64,000 nt of DNA from Mesorhizobium ventifaucium (GTDB taxonomy: Bacteria; Pseudomonadota; Alphaproteobacteria; Rhizobiales; Rhizobiaceae), in NCBI RefSeq assembly GCF_935822925.1, contig NZ_CAKXZS010000001.1, forward strand, positions 180,913 to 244,912, in the 5' to 3' direction. Each line of letters starts with the position of its first letter. Within the stretch, counting starts at the first letter, position 1. The notes under the pieces are model-generated. The model saw only the letters and a program-made list of their open reading frames with translations. It did no database searches and was not told where the DNA came from. Below are positions 51,046 through 60,120 of this stretch, piece by piece. A program made the translations under genes and the position numbers.

Positions 51046-51282
51046 CTGGCGTTCGCACATTTGCTGCACGCCATCTGCCCAACTCGAGAACCGCGGCTCT
51101 ATGGGCGCCTTATACGCAGTTTTTATGCGGGCCGGCAGCTCTATGCTCGGCTCGAGCAAGCCGCGTCGCGAGGGCCAAGCCTGCAGAGACTGCCGCATGG
51201 TGCAGCCAAGCGCTCAACATAATCGCAACACCGCCGCCACCAGGCAGGCGGGAAACCTTGGCTAGAATAGGGGAACCGAAAT

Positions 51283-52461
51283 ATGGAAAGAATTCTTCAC
51301 TTCGAACGGGCGGAATACGCCACCCGACTCGCCGCGGTTAAGGCCGAGATGTCAAAGCGGGGGCTAGATATTCTTCTCATTTCGGAGCCGCCAAATCAAA
51401 ACTATCTCACCGGATACGACGCCTACTCATTCTATACGCCGCAGATGGCAATTGTGGCTCTGGACCGCGATGAGCCGATCATGATCACTCGCGGTATGGA
51501 CGCAGCCTCTTCGAGGATCACGACCTACCTTTCTGACGACAGCATTCGGGGCTTTCCTGATAGCTACGTGAACTCCACCGAGCGGTCTGCGTACGAGTTT
51601 ATTGCAAAAATCGTCCAGGAACTCGGCAGTGAGAAGGCTGTCATCGGCGTCGAGATGGGCGGCTACTATTATTCCGCACGTGCCCACGCGGATCTGGTCA
51701 AGGCGCTCCCGCAGGCCCGGTTCGAAGACGCCGACCTCCTGGTCAACTGGATTCGCCTGGTGAAGAGTCCTGCCGAACTTGTATTCATGCGCCAGGCTGG
51801 CCTCATCGGTGATGCCGTCATCAAGCGCGTCATCGAGACGGCTGAGCCGGGCGTGCGGGAGTGCGATCTGGCGGCAGCCGCGTATCATCAAGAGATTTCC
51901 GGCACCCCTGAGTTCGGGGGAACCTATAACTCTTCTGTCGTGCATCTTTGCATAGGCGAGCGGGCCCTTGCGCCCCACTCAACCTGGACGGACAAGCCGC
52001 TGTCCAACAACACGGTCATCAACTTTGAGATCCATGGTACACGCCGACGCTATCAGATCAACGTGAGCCGTACGCTATACCTTGGGAAGCCGTCTATAGA
52101 CTATGTGAAGCTCGCGGACATCGCCATCGAGGCGTTGAACGCCGGACTTGATAGCGTGCGCCCCGGCCAAGCTTGTTCCGAAGTTTTTGCCGCTTTTCAC
52201 AAGGTGCTAGCGCGGAACGGGATCGAGAAAGATCAGCGGATCGGCTACCCGCTCGGTATCGGATATCCGCCGACAGTCGCCGAACGCACCGCAAGCATAC
52301 GCAGGGAAGAGAAGACGGTTCTCCAGCCGGGAATGTGCTTTCACATGATGACGGGCCTCTGGCTCGGTGATCAGTCCGTCACCATCACGCAGCCCTTTGC
52401 CATCACGGAGAAGGGGTGCGAGCCATTGACCCACACCCCACGGACGCTCATCGTCAAATAG
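51283..52461 (+). CDS. M24 (creatinase/ectoine-hydrolase type) hydrolase
   Basis: 392 residues with N-terminal creatinase domain (1-150, LLISEPPNQNYLTGYDAYSF) and C-terminal pita-bread domain. The metal-binding Asp residues of true aminopeptidases are missing: NFEIHGTRRRYQINVSRTLY stands where DFG...DxTRT is expected. This is the pattern of creatinase and ectoine hydrolase (DoeA/EutD), metal-free C-N hydrolases, so I favour cleavage of a guanidino or cyclic amidine ring over a dipeptidase role. It lies before the racemase-like gene, the pairing known from ectoine utilisation clusters. Confidence 0.85.
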   Translation: MERILHFERAEYATRLAAVKAEMSKRGLDILLISEPPNQNYLTGYDAYSFYTPQMAIVALDRDEPIMITRGMDAASSRITTYLSDDSIRGFPDSYVNSTERSAYEFIAKIVQELGSEKAVIGVEMGGYYYSARAHADLVKALPQARFEDADLLVNWIRLVKSPAELVFMRQAGLIGDAVIKRVIETAEPGVRECDLAAAAYHQEISGTPEFGGTYNSSVVHLCIGERALAPHSTWTDKPLSNNTVINFEIHGTRRRYQINVSRTLYLGKPSIDYVKLADIAIEALNAGLDSVRPGQACSEVFAAFHKVLARNGIEKDQRIGYPLGIGYPPTVAERTASIRREEKTVLQPGMCFHMMTGLWLGDQSVTITQPFAITEKGCEPLTHTPRTLIVK

Positions 52462-52598
52462 CCTCAGCCGACACGATCCACGATGAGTTGCGAAGTGAAC
52501 AGGGCAGCCGGATAGGTGTCGCTCCTTCGGGCGGCGAGGTGCCCGGCACTTCGGCACCTCAACCCCGTATGGTGATGGAAGGAAAAGGGCAAGGTTCT

Positions 52599-53330
52599 AT
52601 GACAGACAAGGTTCTGGGTATTCTTGAATTGGAGACAAAACCCGTCGAGCATGCGGGCTTCATGGCCGGACCGGGTACGTTTCCGTTTCCGGTTAAACGC
52701 AGGCAGGTTCCGGGGGCATTCACCCGCAACGTCATCGACGGGGACACGTCCGTAGAAGCCGGTTATGTAGCTGCCGCGCGGGAGTTGGAGCGCCAGGGGG
52801 TGTCCGCCATTGTCTCGAACTGCGGCTTTACAGGCCTCTACCAGGCGGCAGTGGCCCAAGCGGTCTCGATTCCGGTCGCGATGTCGAGCCTGCTGCTGGT
52901 GCCGTTCGTCGCGAGGACGTTGAGGCCGGGTTCGAAAATAGGCCTTCTCACTTACGACGCGCCCAAGCTGACGGAGAACCACTATGCCTGCGCAGGCTGG
53001 TCTTCAAAAGATATCAGCGTGGCAGTAGGCGGAATCGAGGGAAGCGAACTGTGGTACGAATTTGCTAAGCCTGCGCCGAACATCGACGTGGCGGTTCTCA
53101 TCAGAGATGTCAGGGCGGCAGCCAGAAAGCTTTTCGACGTCAACCCCGACATCGGGGCATTCGTCTTCGAATGCACAGCCTTCCCGCTGGCGGCCGATGG
53201 CGTACGCAAGGATACCGGACTTCATGTCGCTGATGTCACCACGCTCGCCACCATGCTTTACAGCATGAGCGCGGACCGTGGTCACGACCCGAGGGATGGT
53301 GTGAGAGCGCCGACCCTGGGAGAGGTTTGA
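52599..53330 (+). CDS. Aspartate/glutamate racemase family protein
   Basis: 243 residues from ATG 52599; a start at 52569 is possible, and the frame to 52416 overlaps the M24 gene. Two-domain Asp/Glu/hydantoin racemase fold with cysteines in IVSNCGFTG and FECTAFPL as the likely proton-transfer pair. EutA of ectoine clusters and maleate isomerase belong to the same superfamily. 137 bases after the M24 gene, same strand, likely co-transcribed. Substrate unknown. Confidence 0.85.
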   Translation: MTDKVLGILELETKPVEHAGFMAGPGTFPFPVKRRQVPGAFTRNVIDGDTSVEAGYVAAARELERQGVSAIVSNCGFTGLYQAAVAQAVSIPVAMSSLLLVPFVARTLRPGSKIGLLTYDAPKLTENHYACAGWSSKDISVAVGGIEGSELWYEFAKPAPNIDVAVLIRDVRAAARKLFDVNPDIGAFVFECTAFPLAADGVRKDTGLHVADVTTLATMLYSMSADRGHDPRDGVRAPTLGEV

Positions 53331-53389
53331 GGCTGATCAGGCGGACGCGACGGGCAGCCTGGTGGTGGGATTGTCGGTGATGCGGGCGA

Positions 53390-54065
53390 GCGTTTCACGG
53401 CTCACGTGGCGCCATGCCACAACCCATCTGTCGTAGGTCTCCAAACATCAGCGCCCCATGAGGTGGACGATGGTGTCATCATTGGGAAAGATGCCATTGG
53501 CTCGGCTCGTCGAGTGAACTCACGGTTAACCCGTTCGAGCGGCTTCGTGGATGCGATCTGCTCCCAGTGCTCGCGCAGAAAGGTCATGGCCAGCACGTCA
53601 TCGCGGGAGGCGCCCATGAGGGTGCCGAGATTAGGTTGCTTCCCGAGCAGCGCATCGGCCACAGCTTTCCCATTGCGTTTCGGCACCGGCCTTCGTTTCC
53701 TGTGCGAAGATCGTTTTCAGCATCGCGGCAACTGCCATGCGCTGCTTAGTTTTGGCGCATGGGCGGACGCGTTGCGCATCCGGTGAATGCCGCACGTCTG
53801 GTTGAAGACCCGTTGGACGCCGGCGCGCAGCCTTGTCGTCGTCGGCTATGACATGTGACGCCACGCGGGATGCGGTGGGTGAGAGACCGCAGGAAGTCGG
53901 TCCAGAACATCTCGGGTTGGCCGGCGACGACTCCCAGCACCTCGGGCCTGCCGTCGTAAGTCATCGCCACGGCGATTATCACGGCATGGCTGACGATCCT
54001 CCCGCCCGGACCTTCACGTAGGTGGCGTCGAGACGGCGAGTTCGCCATTCACGTCTCCATAGCCA
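53390..54065 (-). pseudogene. IS256-family transposase remnant
   Basis: Minus-strand fragments in several frames: GGRIVSHAVIIAVAMTYDGRP, MFWTDFLRSLT, AVAAMLKTIFAQETKA and LREHWEQIASTKPLERVNRE, the order of an IS256 transposase. Multiple frameshifts and no ends. A different subgroup from the fragment at 36886. Confidence 0.8.
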
Positions 54066-54517
54066 GGCAGCTTCGGTGTCAGCCGTCTAAATCAAGCAGG
54101 TCGTTGAGCAACAAAGCTATGTCCTCGGTAGGGCGTTCGTGAGATCCCATCGACTTGGATTCTTCGCTTGCTTTCGCGACCACGGCGCCGCGCTCGACCG
54201 GTCGAGTGTAGCGCGGGCTATAAACGCGGGGCTCCCCAGGTGCGCTGGCGGCCGGCGTGCCAGCTTGCATTCCATCTCGTTGCTAGATCGCAAGGATAGT
54301 AAAACTGTATTTGACCCATAGCAGCACAGGAGTTCAGTGTCGTCGACGCGGACAGGCAAGGCCCTGACGGTATTGGCTATTCGGTGGACCTGGTTGTGGT
54401 GGCGCTGGCTGTACGAAGCCAAGACCATGATGAAAGTTCTCGCCGGTAACCCTGGGTGTCGCTCCATCTGAATCGGAATGCAGGTGAGCGTTCAGTATTG
54501 AGAACAAGGGGACTGGC
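54066..54517. other. Leader of the dipeptide-type transporter operon
   Basis: 450 bases without a supportable gene, probably holding the promoter of the operon that starts at 54518. A GGGG run near 54510 is close to the start codon. Confidence 0.5.
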
Positions 54518-56182
54518 ATGACACGAAACGCTAACTTGCTCGACGATCTTCGCTTCAGTCTCACTCCTGTCGAAAACCATCTGATCGACGGCTACGCCGA
54601 TGGCCGCGTGAACCGGCGCGATTTTTTGCGGCACGGCAGTTTGCTTGGCCTATCACTCCCGTTTCTTGGGCAGGTTGCATTGGCTGCTGGCTTCGGCGCA
54701 GCACCTTCTGTAGCGCAGGCCAACGTTCAGCCAGGTGCCACCATTCGGGTTGCAGGCCCTGCGCCTGAAGGTGCGATTGACCCCGTCCTGTCAGGCAACT
54801 ACGGCGCAATATTGATGTTCCAGCAGGTTGGCGAGTTCCTTTGCGTAGACGGGCCGGATCTTCTACTAAAGCCGAGCCTAGCAACGAGCTGGAAGCCCAA
54901 TCAAGACGGCACTGTCTGGACCTTCACGTTGCGCAAAGGCGTAAAGTTCCATTCGGGCGGCGAGATGAAGGCCGATGACGTCGTTGCCACCATGGATCGG
55001 CTGGCCGACCCGAAGAATTCCTCAAACGCGCTCTCGGTTTTCAAGGGGATTCTGCAGAAAGGCGGCATCAGGAAGGTGGACGACTACACTGTCGAGTTCC
55101 ATCTTGATGGTCCGAACGGCAATTTTCCCTATTTGGTGTCGTCCGACAATTACAATACCATCATCCTGCCGGCGAGCTATTCTGGGGACTTCGAGACAAC
55201 TTGGGACGGCACCGGTTCTTTCAGGATAGAGAAGTTCGCTCGGAACGTTGGCGCAAGTTTCGTGCGTAATGATGATTACTGGGGACCTAAGGCGCTGCCG
55301 GCGAAGACAGAGTTCACATTCTTTCAGGACATCCAGCCGCAAATCCTCGCGCTTCAGGCCGGGCAGGTTGATATCATCAACACGCTGCCTGCACTTGCTG
55401 GCGTGGCGTTGCTAAGCGACCCTAGTTTCGACATCATCAGTATTAAGTCGACTGCGAATCAGGCCGTCCACATGCACTGTCAAACGGGCCCGTTCCAAGA
55501 TGCGCGTGTCCGCCAAGCAGTAGCGCTTAGCCTCGATCGCGAGAAACTGGTGAAGGGTTTGATGAAGGGCCGAGCGGTGGCCGGCAATGACAGCCCCTTC
55601 GCGTCGATCTATCCCTCGACCGATCCATCGGTGCCGCAGCGCAAACAGGACATCCAAAAGGCAAAAGAGCTGCTGAAGGCGGCCGGTTTTGAGAAGGGAC
55701 TTCAGGCGACGCTTACTGCCCCGCAGGCTTTAGAAATTCCGGCCTTCGCGCAGCTCATCCAGAGCTGGGTGAAAGAAATTGGGCTCGACCTTAAGCTCAA
55801 CATCATGGACCGAGGAGCCTTTTTCGGCGATGCGGTCCCCGGAAAGTCTCCTTGGCTCGATGCGGAAATGGGGATCGCCGATTGGGGTCACCGTGGCGTG
55901 CCGAACGTCTTTCTCACAGCCCTCCTGACGAGCACCGGCCCCTGGAATGCGGCCAAGTTCCAAAACAAGGAATATGACACGCTTGCTAAGAGTTACATAG
56001 CATCATTCGACCTAGATACGCAGCGCGAGAATGCAGGTAAGATTCAACGGCTACTGCTTCAAGAAACCCCCATGCTCTTCAGTTACTTTTTCGACCACCT
56101 CACCGCAGTCAAAAAGGGCGTCGTCGGCGTCCAACCAACGGCTATGGGGCAACTATTCCTCCATGGTGCGGGAATCTCATGA
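54518..56182 (+). CDS. ABC transporter substrate-binding protein, SBP_bac_5 (dipeptide/oligopeptide) family
   Basis: 554 residues. A twin-arginine-type signal (NRRDFLRHGSLLGLSLPFLG, about 31-50) is set back by a 30-residue N-region, which suggests Tat export. The mature part is a DppA/OppA-like cluster C binding protein (LATSWKPNQDGTVWTFTLRK, FHSGGEMKADDVV). Binds peptides or amide-linked compounds; the operon's amidase and hydrolase suggest an amide or ester substrate. First gene of a six-gene operon. Confidence 0.93.
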   Translation: MTRNANLLDDLRFSLTPVENHLIDGYADGRVNRRDFLRHGSLLGLSLPFLGQVALAAGFGAAPSVAQANVQPGATIRVAGPAPEGAIDPVLSGNYGAILMFQQVGEFLCVDGPDLLLKPSLATSWKPNQDGTVWTFTLRKGVKFHSGGEMKADDVVATMDRLADPKNSSNALSVFKGILQKGGIRKVDDYTVEFHLDGPNGNFPYLVSSDNYNTIILPASYSGDFETTWDGTGSFRIEKFARNVGASFVRNDDYWGPKALPAKTEFTFFQDIQPQILALQAGQVDIINTLPALAGVALLSDPSFDIISIKSTANQAVHMHCQTGPFQDARVRQAVALSLDREKLVKGLMKGRAVAGNDSPFASIYPSTDPSVPQRKQDIQKAKELLKAAGFEKGLQATLTAPQALEIPAFAQLIQSWVKEIGLDLKLNIMDRGAFFGDAVPGKSPWLDAEMGIADWGHRGVPNVFLTALLTSTGPWNAAKFQNKEYDTLAKSYIASFDLDTQRENAGKIQRLLLQETPMLFSYFFDHLTAVKKGVVGVQPTAMGQLFLHGAGIS

Positions 56183-56242
56183 GGCCAGTTCGATGGACGA
56201 GCCGGTCCATGCCGGACCACACTTCCGCGAGTTGTAGATCTG

Positions 56243-57196
56243 ATGAGCAGCTTCCTTGCCCGACGCTTTGCCTATTCGTTGGTGACACTCTTCGTTCTAA
56301 CCCTGCTCGTGTTCTTTCTCGGGCAGGTTCTGCCCGGCAACGTCGGTCGAGCTATCCTTGGTCCTTTTGCCGATCAGAAAGCGGTAGAAGTACTTAATCA
56401 CCAGCTTGGCGTCGATCGACCGCTCCTCGTCCAATATGGGGCGTGGATTGGGCGTTTCCTTCAAGGCGACATGGGGCAGTCCTACATATATCGTGCCCCT
56501 GTCGCTGACTTCGTAATTCCTGCGCTCGGCCATTCGCTGAAGCTAGCGGCGGTGGCCTTCCTTGTCGTCGTGCCGCTCGGGATCGCTGGTGGGGTAGTGG
56601 CCGCGCTTAATATTAACCGCCCAACTGACCGCATAATCAGTCTCGGCGGTCTGTCAGCGGCCGCTATACCGGAGTTCGTTAGCGGAATTGTGATGGTCCT
56701 GATCTTTGGCGTTTGGCTGCGCTGGCTGCCGATTTCAGCCGCATGGCCGGATGGCGCCGGAGCATTAACGCAGCTTTATTATCTAATCTTGCCTGCGATG
56801 CCGCTCGTGTTTGTGCTGTTTGGCTATATCGCCCGAATGACACGTGCGGGCATGATCGAGGCGCTCGACTCTGATTATACCCGCACTGCCGTCCTGAAGG
56901 GCCTGCCTTGGCGCCAGGTCATTTGGCGGCACGTGCTTAGAAACGCGCTGCTACCGACGATTACCGTCGTCGCCAGCCAGACCGGCTACCTAATTGGCGG
57001 CCTTCTAGTGGTAGAGACGTTATTCCGTTACCAGGGGCTCGGGTCGCTGATCTACAACGCAGCCAAGGGCAAAGATTTCCCGATGCTGGAAGCCAGCGTA
57101 CTAATCATCGGACTCACCTATGCCGTGGCGACATTAATTGCTGATCTGCTTTACTCTTGGCTTAACCCGCGGATTCGGATGGACGGCGGCCAATGA
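56243..57196 (+). CDS. ABC transporter permease (DppB-like)
   Basis: 317 residues, six hydrophobic segments, the N-terminal FARRFAYSLVTLF-type start (here LARRFAYSLVTLFVL) and the EAA loop YTRTAVLKGLPWRQVIWRHV. First permease of the importer; its stop overlaps the next start by four bases (ATGA). Confidence 0.94.
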   Translation: MSSFLARRFAYSLVTLFVLTLLVFFLGQVLPGNVGRAILGPFADQKAVEVLNHQLGVDRPLLVQYGAWIGRFLQGDMGQSYIYRAPVADFVIPALGHSLKLAAVAFLVVVPLGIAGGVVAALNINRPTDRIISLGGLSAAAIPEFVSGIVMVLIFGVWLRWLPISAAWPDGAGALTQLYYLILPAMPLVFVLFGYIARMTRAGMIEALDSDYTRTAVLKGLPWRQVIWRHVLRNALLPTITVVASQTGYLIGGLLVVETLFRYQGLGSLIYNAAKGKDFPMLEASVLIIGLTYAVATLIADLLYSWLNPRIRMDGGQ

Positions 57197-58050
57197 CCTA
57201 TGTTGCCATTCCTGCAACCCGGAACCGGCGCCACGAGTTTTTTGCAACGCTGTTGCGGTCCGGCTCCTTTCTGGCCGGAGTGCCCATCGTGGTTTTCTGG
57301 GTCTTTTGTAGCGTGTTCGGTCCTCACATTGTGCCTTACGATCCGCTAGCCGAGGACGTCCTGAACGCACTTGGTCCACCTTCATCAGTACACTGGTTCG
57401 GGACGGACCAACTCGGCCGCGACATTTTTTCCCGGGTGCTCGTCGGCTCACGCGACATCCTGATCGTCGCACCTCTCGCGACGATCATGGCGACGGCCGT
57501 CGGCACGGTACTCGGGCTTATTACCGGATACTTCCGAGGCATTCTTGACGACGTTATCTCTCGTCTAATAGAGGCGACGATGGCAATTCCGGGGGTGATT
57601 GTGTCCCTTCTTGCAATCGTGGCGCTAGGCACGTCCGAGGGCACTGTCATCATCGTCATCGGACTGTCCTTCGGACCAGTCATTGGTCGCACTGTCCGAT
57701 CGGCGGTACTGGCCGAGCGGGAGCTCGACTATGTCGCTGCCGCTACACTCCGACGAGAAAATTCAACGCATATCATGTTCATCGAAATTCTTCCCAATAT
57801 ACTGCCGCCCATCCTTGTCGAATCCACAGTGCGTCTCGGCTATGCGATCTTCGCCGTCGCCGCCCTGAGCTTTCTCGGCTTCGGACTGCAGCCTCCCTCG
57901 CCCGATTGGGCGCTGTCGGTTTCGGCTAATTACTCGATGATCAGCGGCGGTTTCTGGTGGACGGTGCTGTTCGACGCAGTGGCCATCGCTAGTCTCGTGG
58001 TCGGAGTAAATTTGACGGCCGACGGGCTGCACGGGGCACTCGATGACTGA
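57193..58050 (+). CDS. ABC transporter permease (DppC-like)
   Basis: 285 residues with the typical YDPLAEDVLNAL and HWFGTDQLGRDIFSRVLVGS motifs of DppC/OppC permeases, then the membrane domain with its EAA loop around LDYVAAATLRRENSTHIMF. Overlaps both neighbours, so translation is coupled. Confidence 0.94.
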   Translation: MTYVAIPATRNRRHEFFATLLRSGSFLAGVPIVVFWVFCSVFGPHIVPYDPLAEDVLNALGPPSSVHWFGTDQLGRDIFSRVLVGSRDILIVAPLATIMATAVGTVLGLITGYFRGILDDVISRLIEATMAIPGVIVSLLAIVALGTSEGTVIIVIGLSFGPVIGRTVRSAVLAERELDYVAAATLRRENSTHIMFIEILPNILPPILVESTVRLGYAIFAVAALSFLGFGLQPPSPDWALSVSANYSMISGGFWWTVLFDAVAIASLVVGVNLTADGLHGALDD

Positions 58051-60109
58051 GCCGACGCTGCGCCTGGACCGACTATCGGTTGCCTATCGCGCCGGTGGGC
58101 GGAATCGAGCAGTGCTGCGCGACATAAGTTTTGAGATCGCTCGTGGAGAGGCGTACGGACTGGTTGGCGAGTCGGGCTGCGGCAAGTCCACTGTGGCATT
58201 GGCAGCTGTACGCTATCTGCCGCGGAACGGCAGCGTCACCAGCGGGGCGGTCAGACTCGACGGGGCCGATGTAATGCGGCTCGGGCCCGAAGCACTAAGG
58301 CAGGTGCGGGCAAGAACGATCTCAATGGTCTATCAAGACCCCGGCAAAGCGCTAAACCCTTCACTGAAGGTGGGGCGACAGTTGGTCGAGGCGTTCGAGG
58401 TCGTGGGCCTCCACCCAGCCGAGCGCAAGTTTCGTGCGCTCGAGATGCTGAAAAAAGTGCGGATCGCCGATCCCGCTTCTGTGATGCAGCGCTATCCGCA
58501 TCAGCTTTCAGGGGGGATGCAGCAGCGGGTGGCGATCGCCATGGCGCTGGCAAACGATCCGACGATGCTGATCCTCGACGAGCCTACAACCGGCCTTGAT
58601 GCCACCGTGGAGGCCGAGGTCCTCGACCTCATCACCGATCTTCGGCGCCAGCTTGGTACGTCAATTCTGTTCATCAGTCACAACCTGGCCGTGGTCGCAA
58701 AGATGTGCGACCGCATTGGCGTCCTTTATGCGGGAATGCTGGTAGAGGAGGGGCCGACCTGGGAGATCTTGGGTTCGCCGCGCCATCCGTACACTGTGGC
58801 GCTTCTTCGGTGCCTGCCGCGCGGCGGGCAGCGAAAAGGCCACATACCGCTCGACACCATTCCAGGCTTCCTGCCCACGCCCGGCGCGCTGATGCCCGGT
58901 TGTCCCTTCGAAGAGCGCTGTGCGCATGCTGACGACCGTTGTCGCACAGAAATTCCCGAGTTGCGCGAAGCTGGCAGTCGGGTCGTGCGTTGTCATTACC
59001 CTGATCGGGCGGCAGTCGTTCCGCGCAACACCCCGACCGATGTAGCGTTACCGAAGCCTGCATCAGAGGCCGCGCCGGTACTCCGGGTCAGCAACCTCTC
59101 TAAGACTTACGGCCAGGGCAGCCATGCGACCCGTGCAGTCGCCGACGTTTCGCTAAGCCTGCTGCCGGGAGAAACACTAGGACTAGTCGGCGAGTCTGGC
59201 TCCGGTAAGACTACGCTAGCGCACATGCTCCTTGGCCTGGTCCGGCCCGATCCTGGCGGGGCCATCGAGCTTGATGGCGAGCTTCTTGCCGCCAGCCTCG
59301 GCCAGCGCCGGGATGAAGAGGTGAAGGCGGTGCAGATCATCTTCCAGAACCCCGATTCGGCGCTAAACCGCTCTCATTCGGTCGAGCGCATCATTGGCCG
59401 CGCGTTGCGAAGGCTCGGCGGTTTTCGAGGCGCCGACTTGTCGAGCCGTCTCGCCGCGCTCGTGGAGGCAGTCCGGCTGACGCCCCGACATCTGGCGCTT
59501 CGGCCGCGCCAGCTTTCCGGTGGGCTCAAGCAGCGCGTGGCCATAGCGCGCAGCTTCGCCGGCGACCCTCGTGTCGTGGTCTGCGACGAGCCTACCTCGG
59601 CGCTCGACGTCTCGGTTCAAGCTGCGATCCTAAATCTCCTCGCCGATCTTCAGGCAGAGCGGAACGTCAGTTACGTCTTCATCTCTCACGATCTTGGGGT
59701 CGTACGCTATCTATCCGACCGAATTGTCGTTCTATACCTCGGGCGGATCATGGAGATGGGACCGTCAGAGCGCGTATTCGAAGGACCGAACCATCCCTAT
59801 ACCGAGGTGCTTCTTTCCGCGGTCCCTAACCTCGACGGTACCCGGGATATTCGCATTCGACTATCCGGAGAAATTCCCTCCGCGACAACTCCGCCTTCCG
59901 GGTGCGTTTTTCAAAACCGATGCCCACGCAAGCTTGGCGCAATCTGCGAGACCTTGGAGCCACCACTGACCGAAGCGGAGCCCGGCCATGTCATCCGTTG
60001 CCATATCCGGGCAGAAGACCTCGATCGCCTCCAGCGGCAATATAAAGCCAGCGTCCAAATCGTTGAAGCCCATCTGGACAAATTCGCTCCGCACCAACTC
60101 GCCGAGTAA
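58043..60109 (+). CDS. ABC transporter ATP-binding protein, DppD-DppF fusion
   Basis: 688 residues carrying two complete ATPases. First half: Walker A GESGCGKST, signature LSGGMQQRVAIAMAL, Walker B LILDEPTTGLD and an oligo_HPY tail with clustered Cys (GCPFEERCAHADDRC). Second half (from about 348): GESGSGKTT, LSGGLKQRVAIARSF, VVCDEPTSALD and a second Cys-containing tail. Fused forms of the two ATPases of dipeptide importers are well known. Overlaps the permease gene by eight bases. Confidence 0.94.
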   Translation: MTEPTLRLDRLSVAYRAGGRNRAVLRDISFEIARGEAYGLVGESGCGKSTVALAAVRYLPRNGSVTSGAVRLDGADVMRLGPEALRQVRARTISMVYQDPGKALNPSLKVGRQLVEAFEVVGLHPAERKFRALEMLKKVRIADPASVMQRYPHQLSGGMQQRVAIAMALANDPTMLILDEPTTGLDATVEAEVLDLITDLRRQLGTSILFISHNLAVVAKMCDRIGVLYAGMLVEEGPTWEILGSPRHPYTVALLRCLPRGGQRKGHIPLDTIPGFLPTPGALMPGCPFEERCAHADDRCRTEIPELREAGSRVVRCHYPDRAAVVPRNTPTDVALPKPASEAAPVLRVSNLSKTYGQGSHATRAVADVSLSLLPGETLGLVGESGSGKTTLAHMLLGLVRPDPGGAIELDGELLAASLGQRRDEEVKAVQIIFQNPDSALNRSHSVERIIGRALRRLGGFRGADLSSRLAALVEAVRLTPRHLALRPRQLSGGLKQRVAIARSFAGDPRVVVCDEPTSALDVSVQAAILNLLADLQAERNVSYVFISHDLGVVRYLSDRIVVLYLGRIMEMGPSERVFEGPNHPYTEVLLSAVPNLDGTRDIRIRLSGEIPSATTPPSGCVFQNRCPRKLGAICETLEPPLTEAEPGHVIRCHIRAEDLDRLQRQYKASVQIVEAHLDKFAPHQLAE

Positions 60110-60120
60110 GGATCATAAGG

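Noticed and set aside
51283..52461. Xaa-Pro aminopeptidase label for the M24 gene
   Set aside because: Metal-ligand aspartates are missing; the creatinase/ectoine hydrolase pattern fits better.
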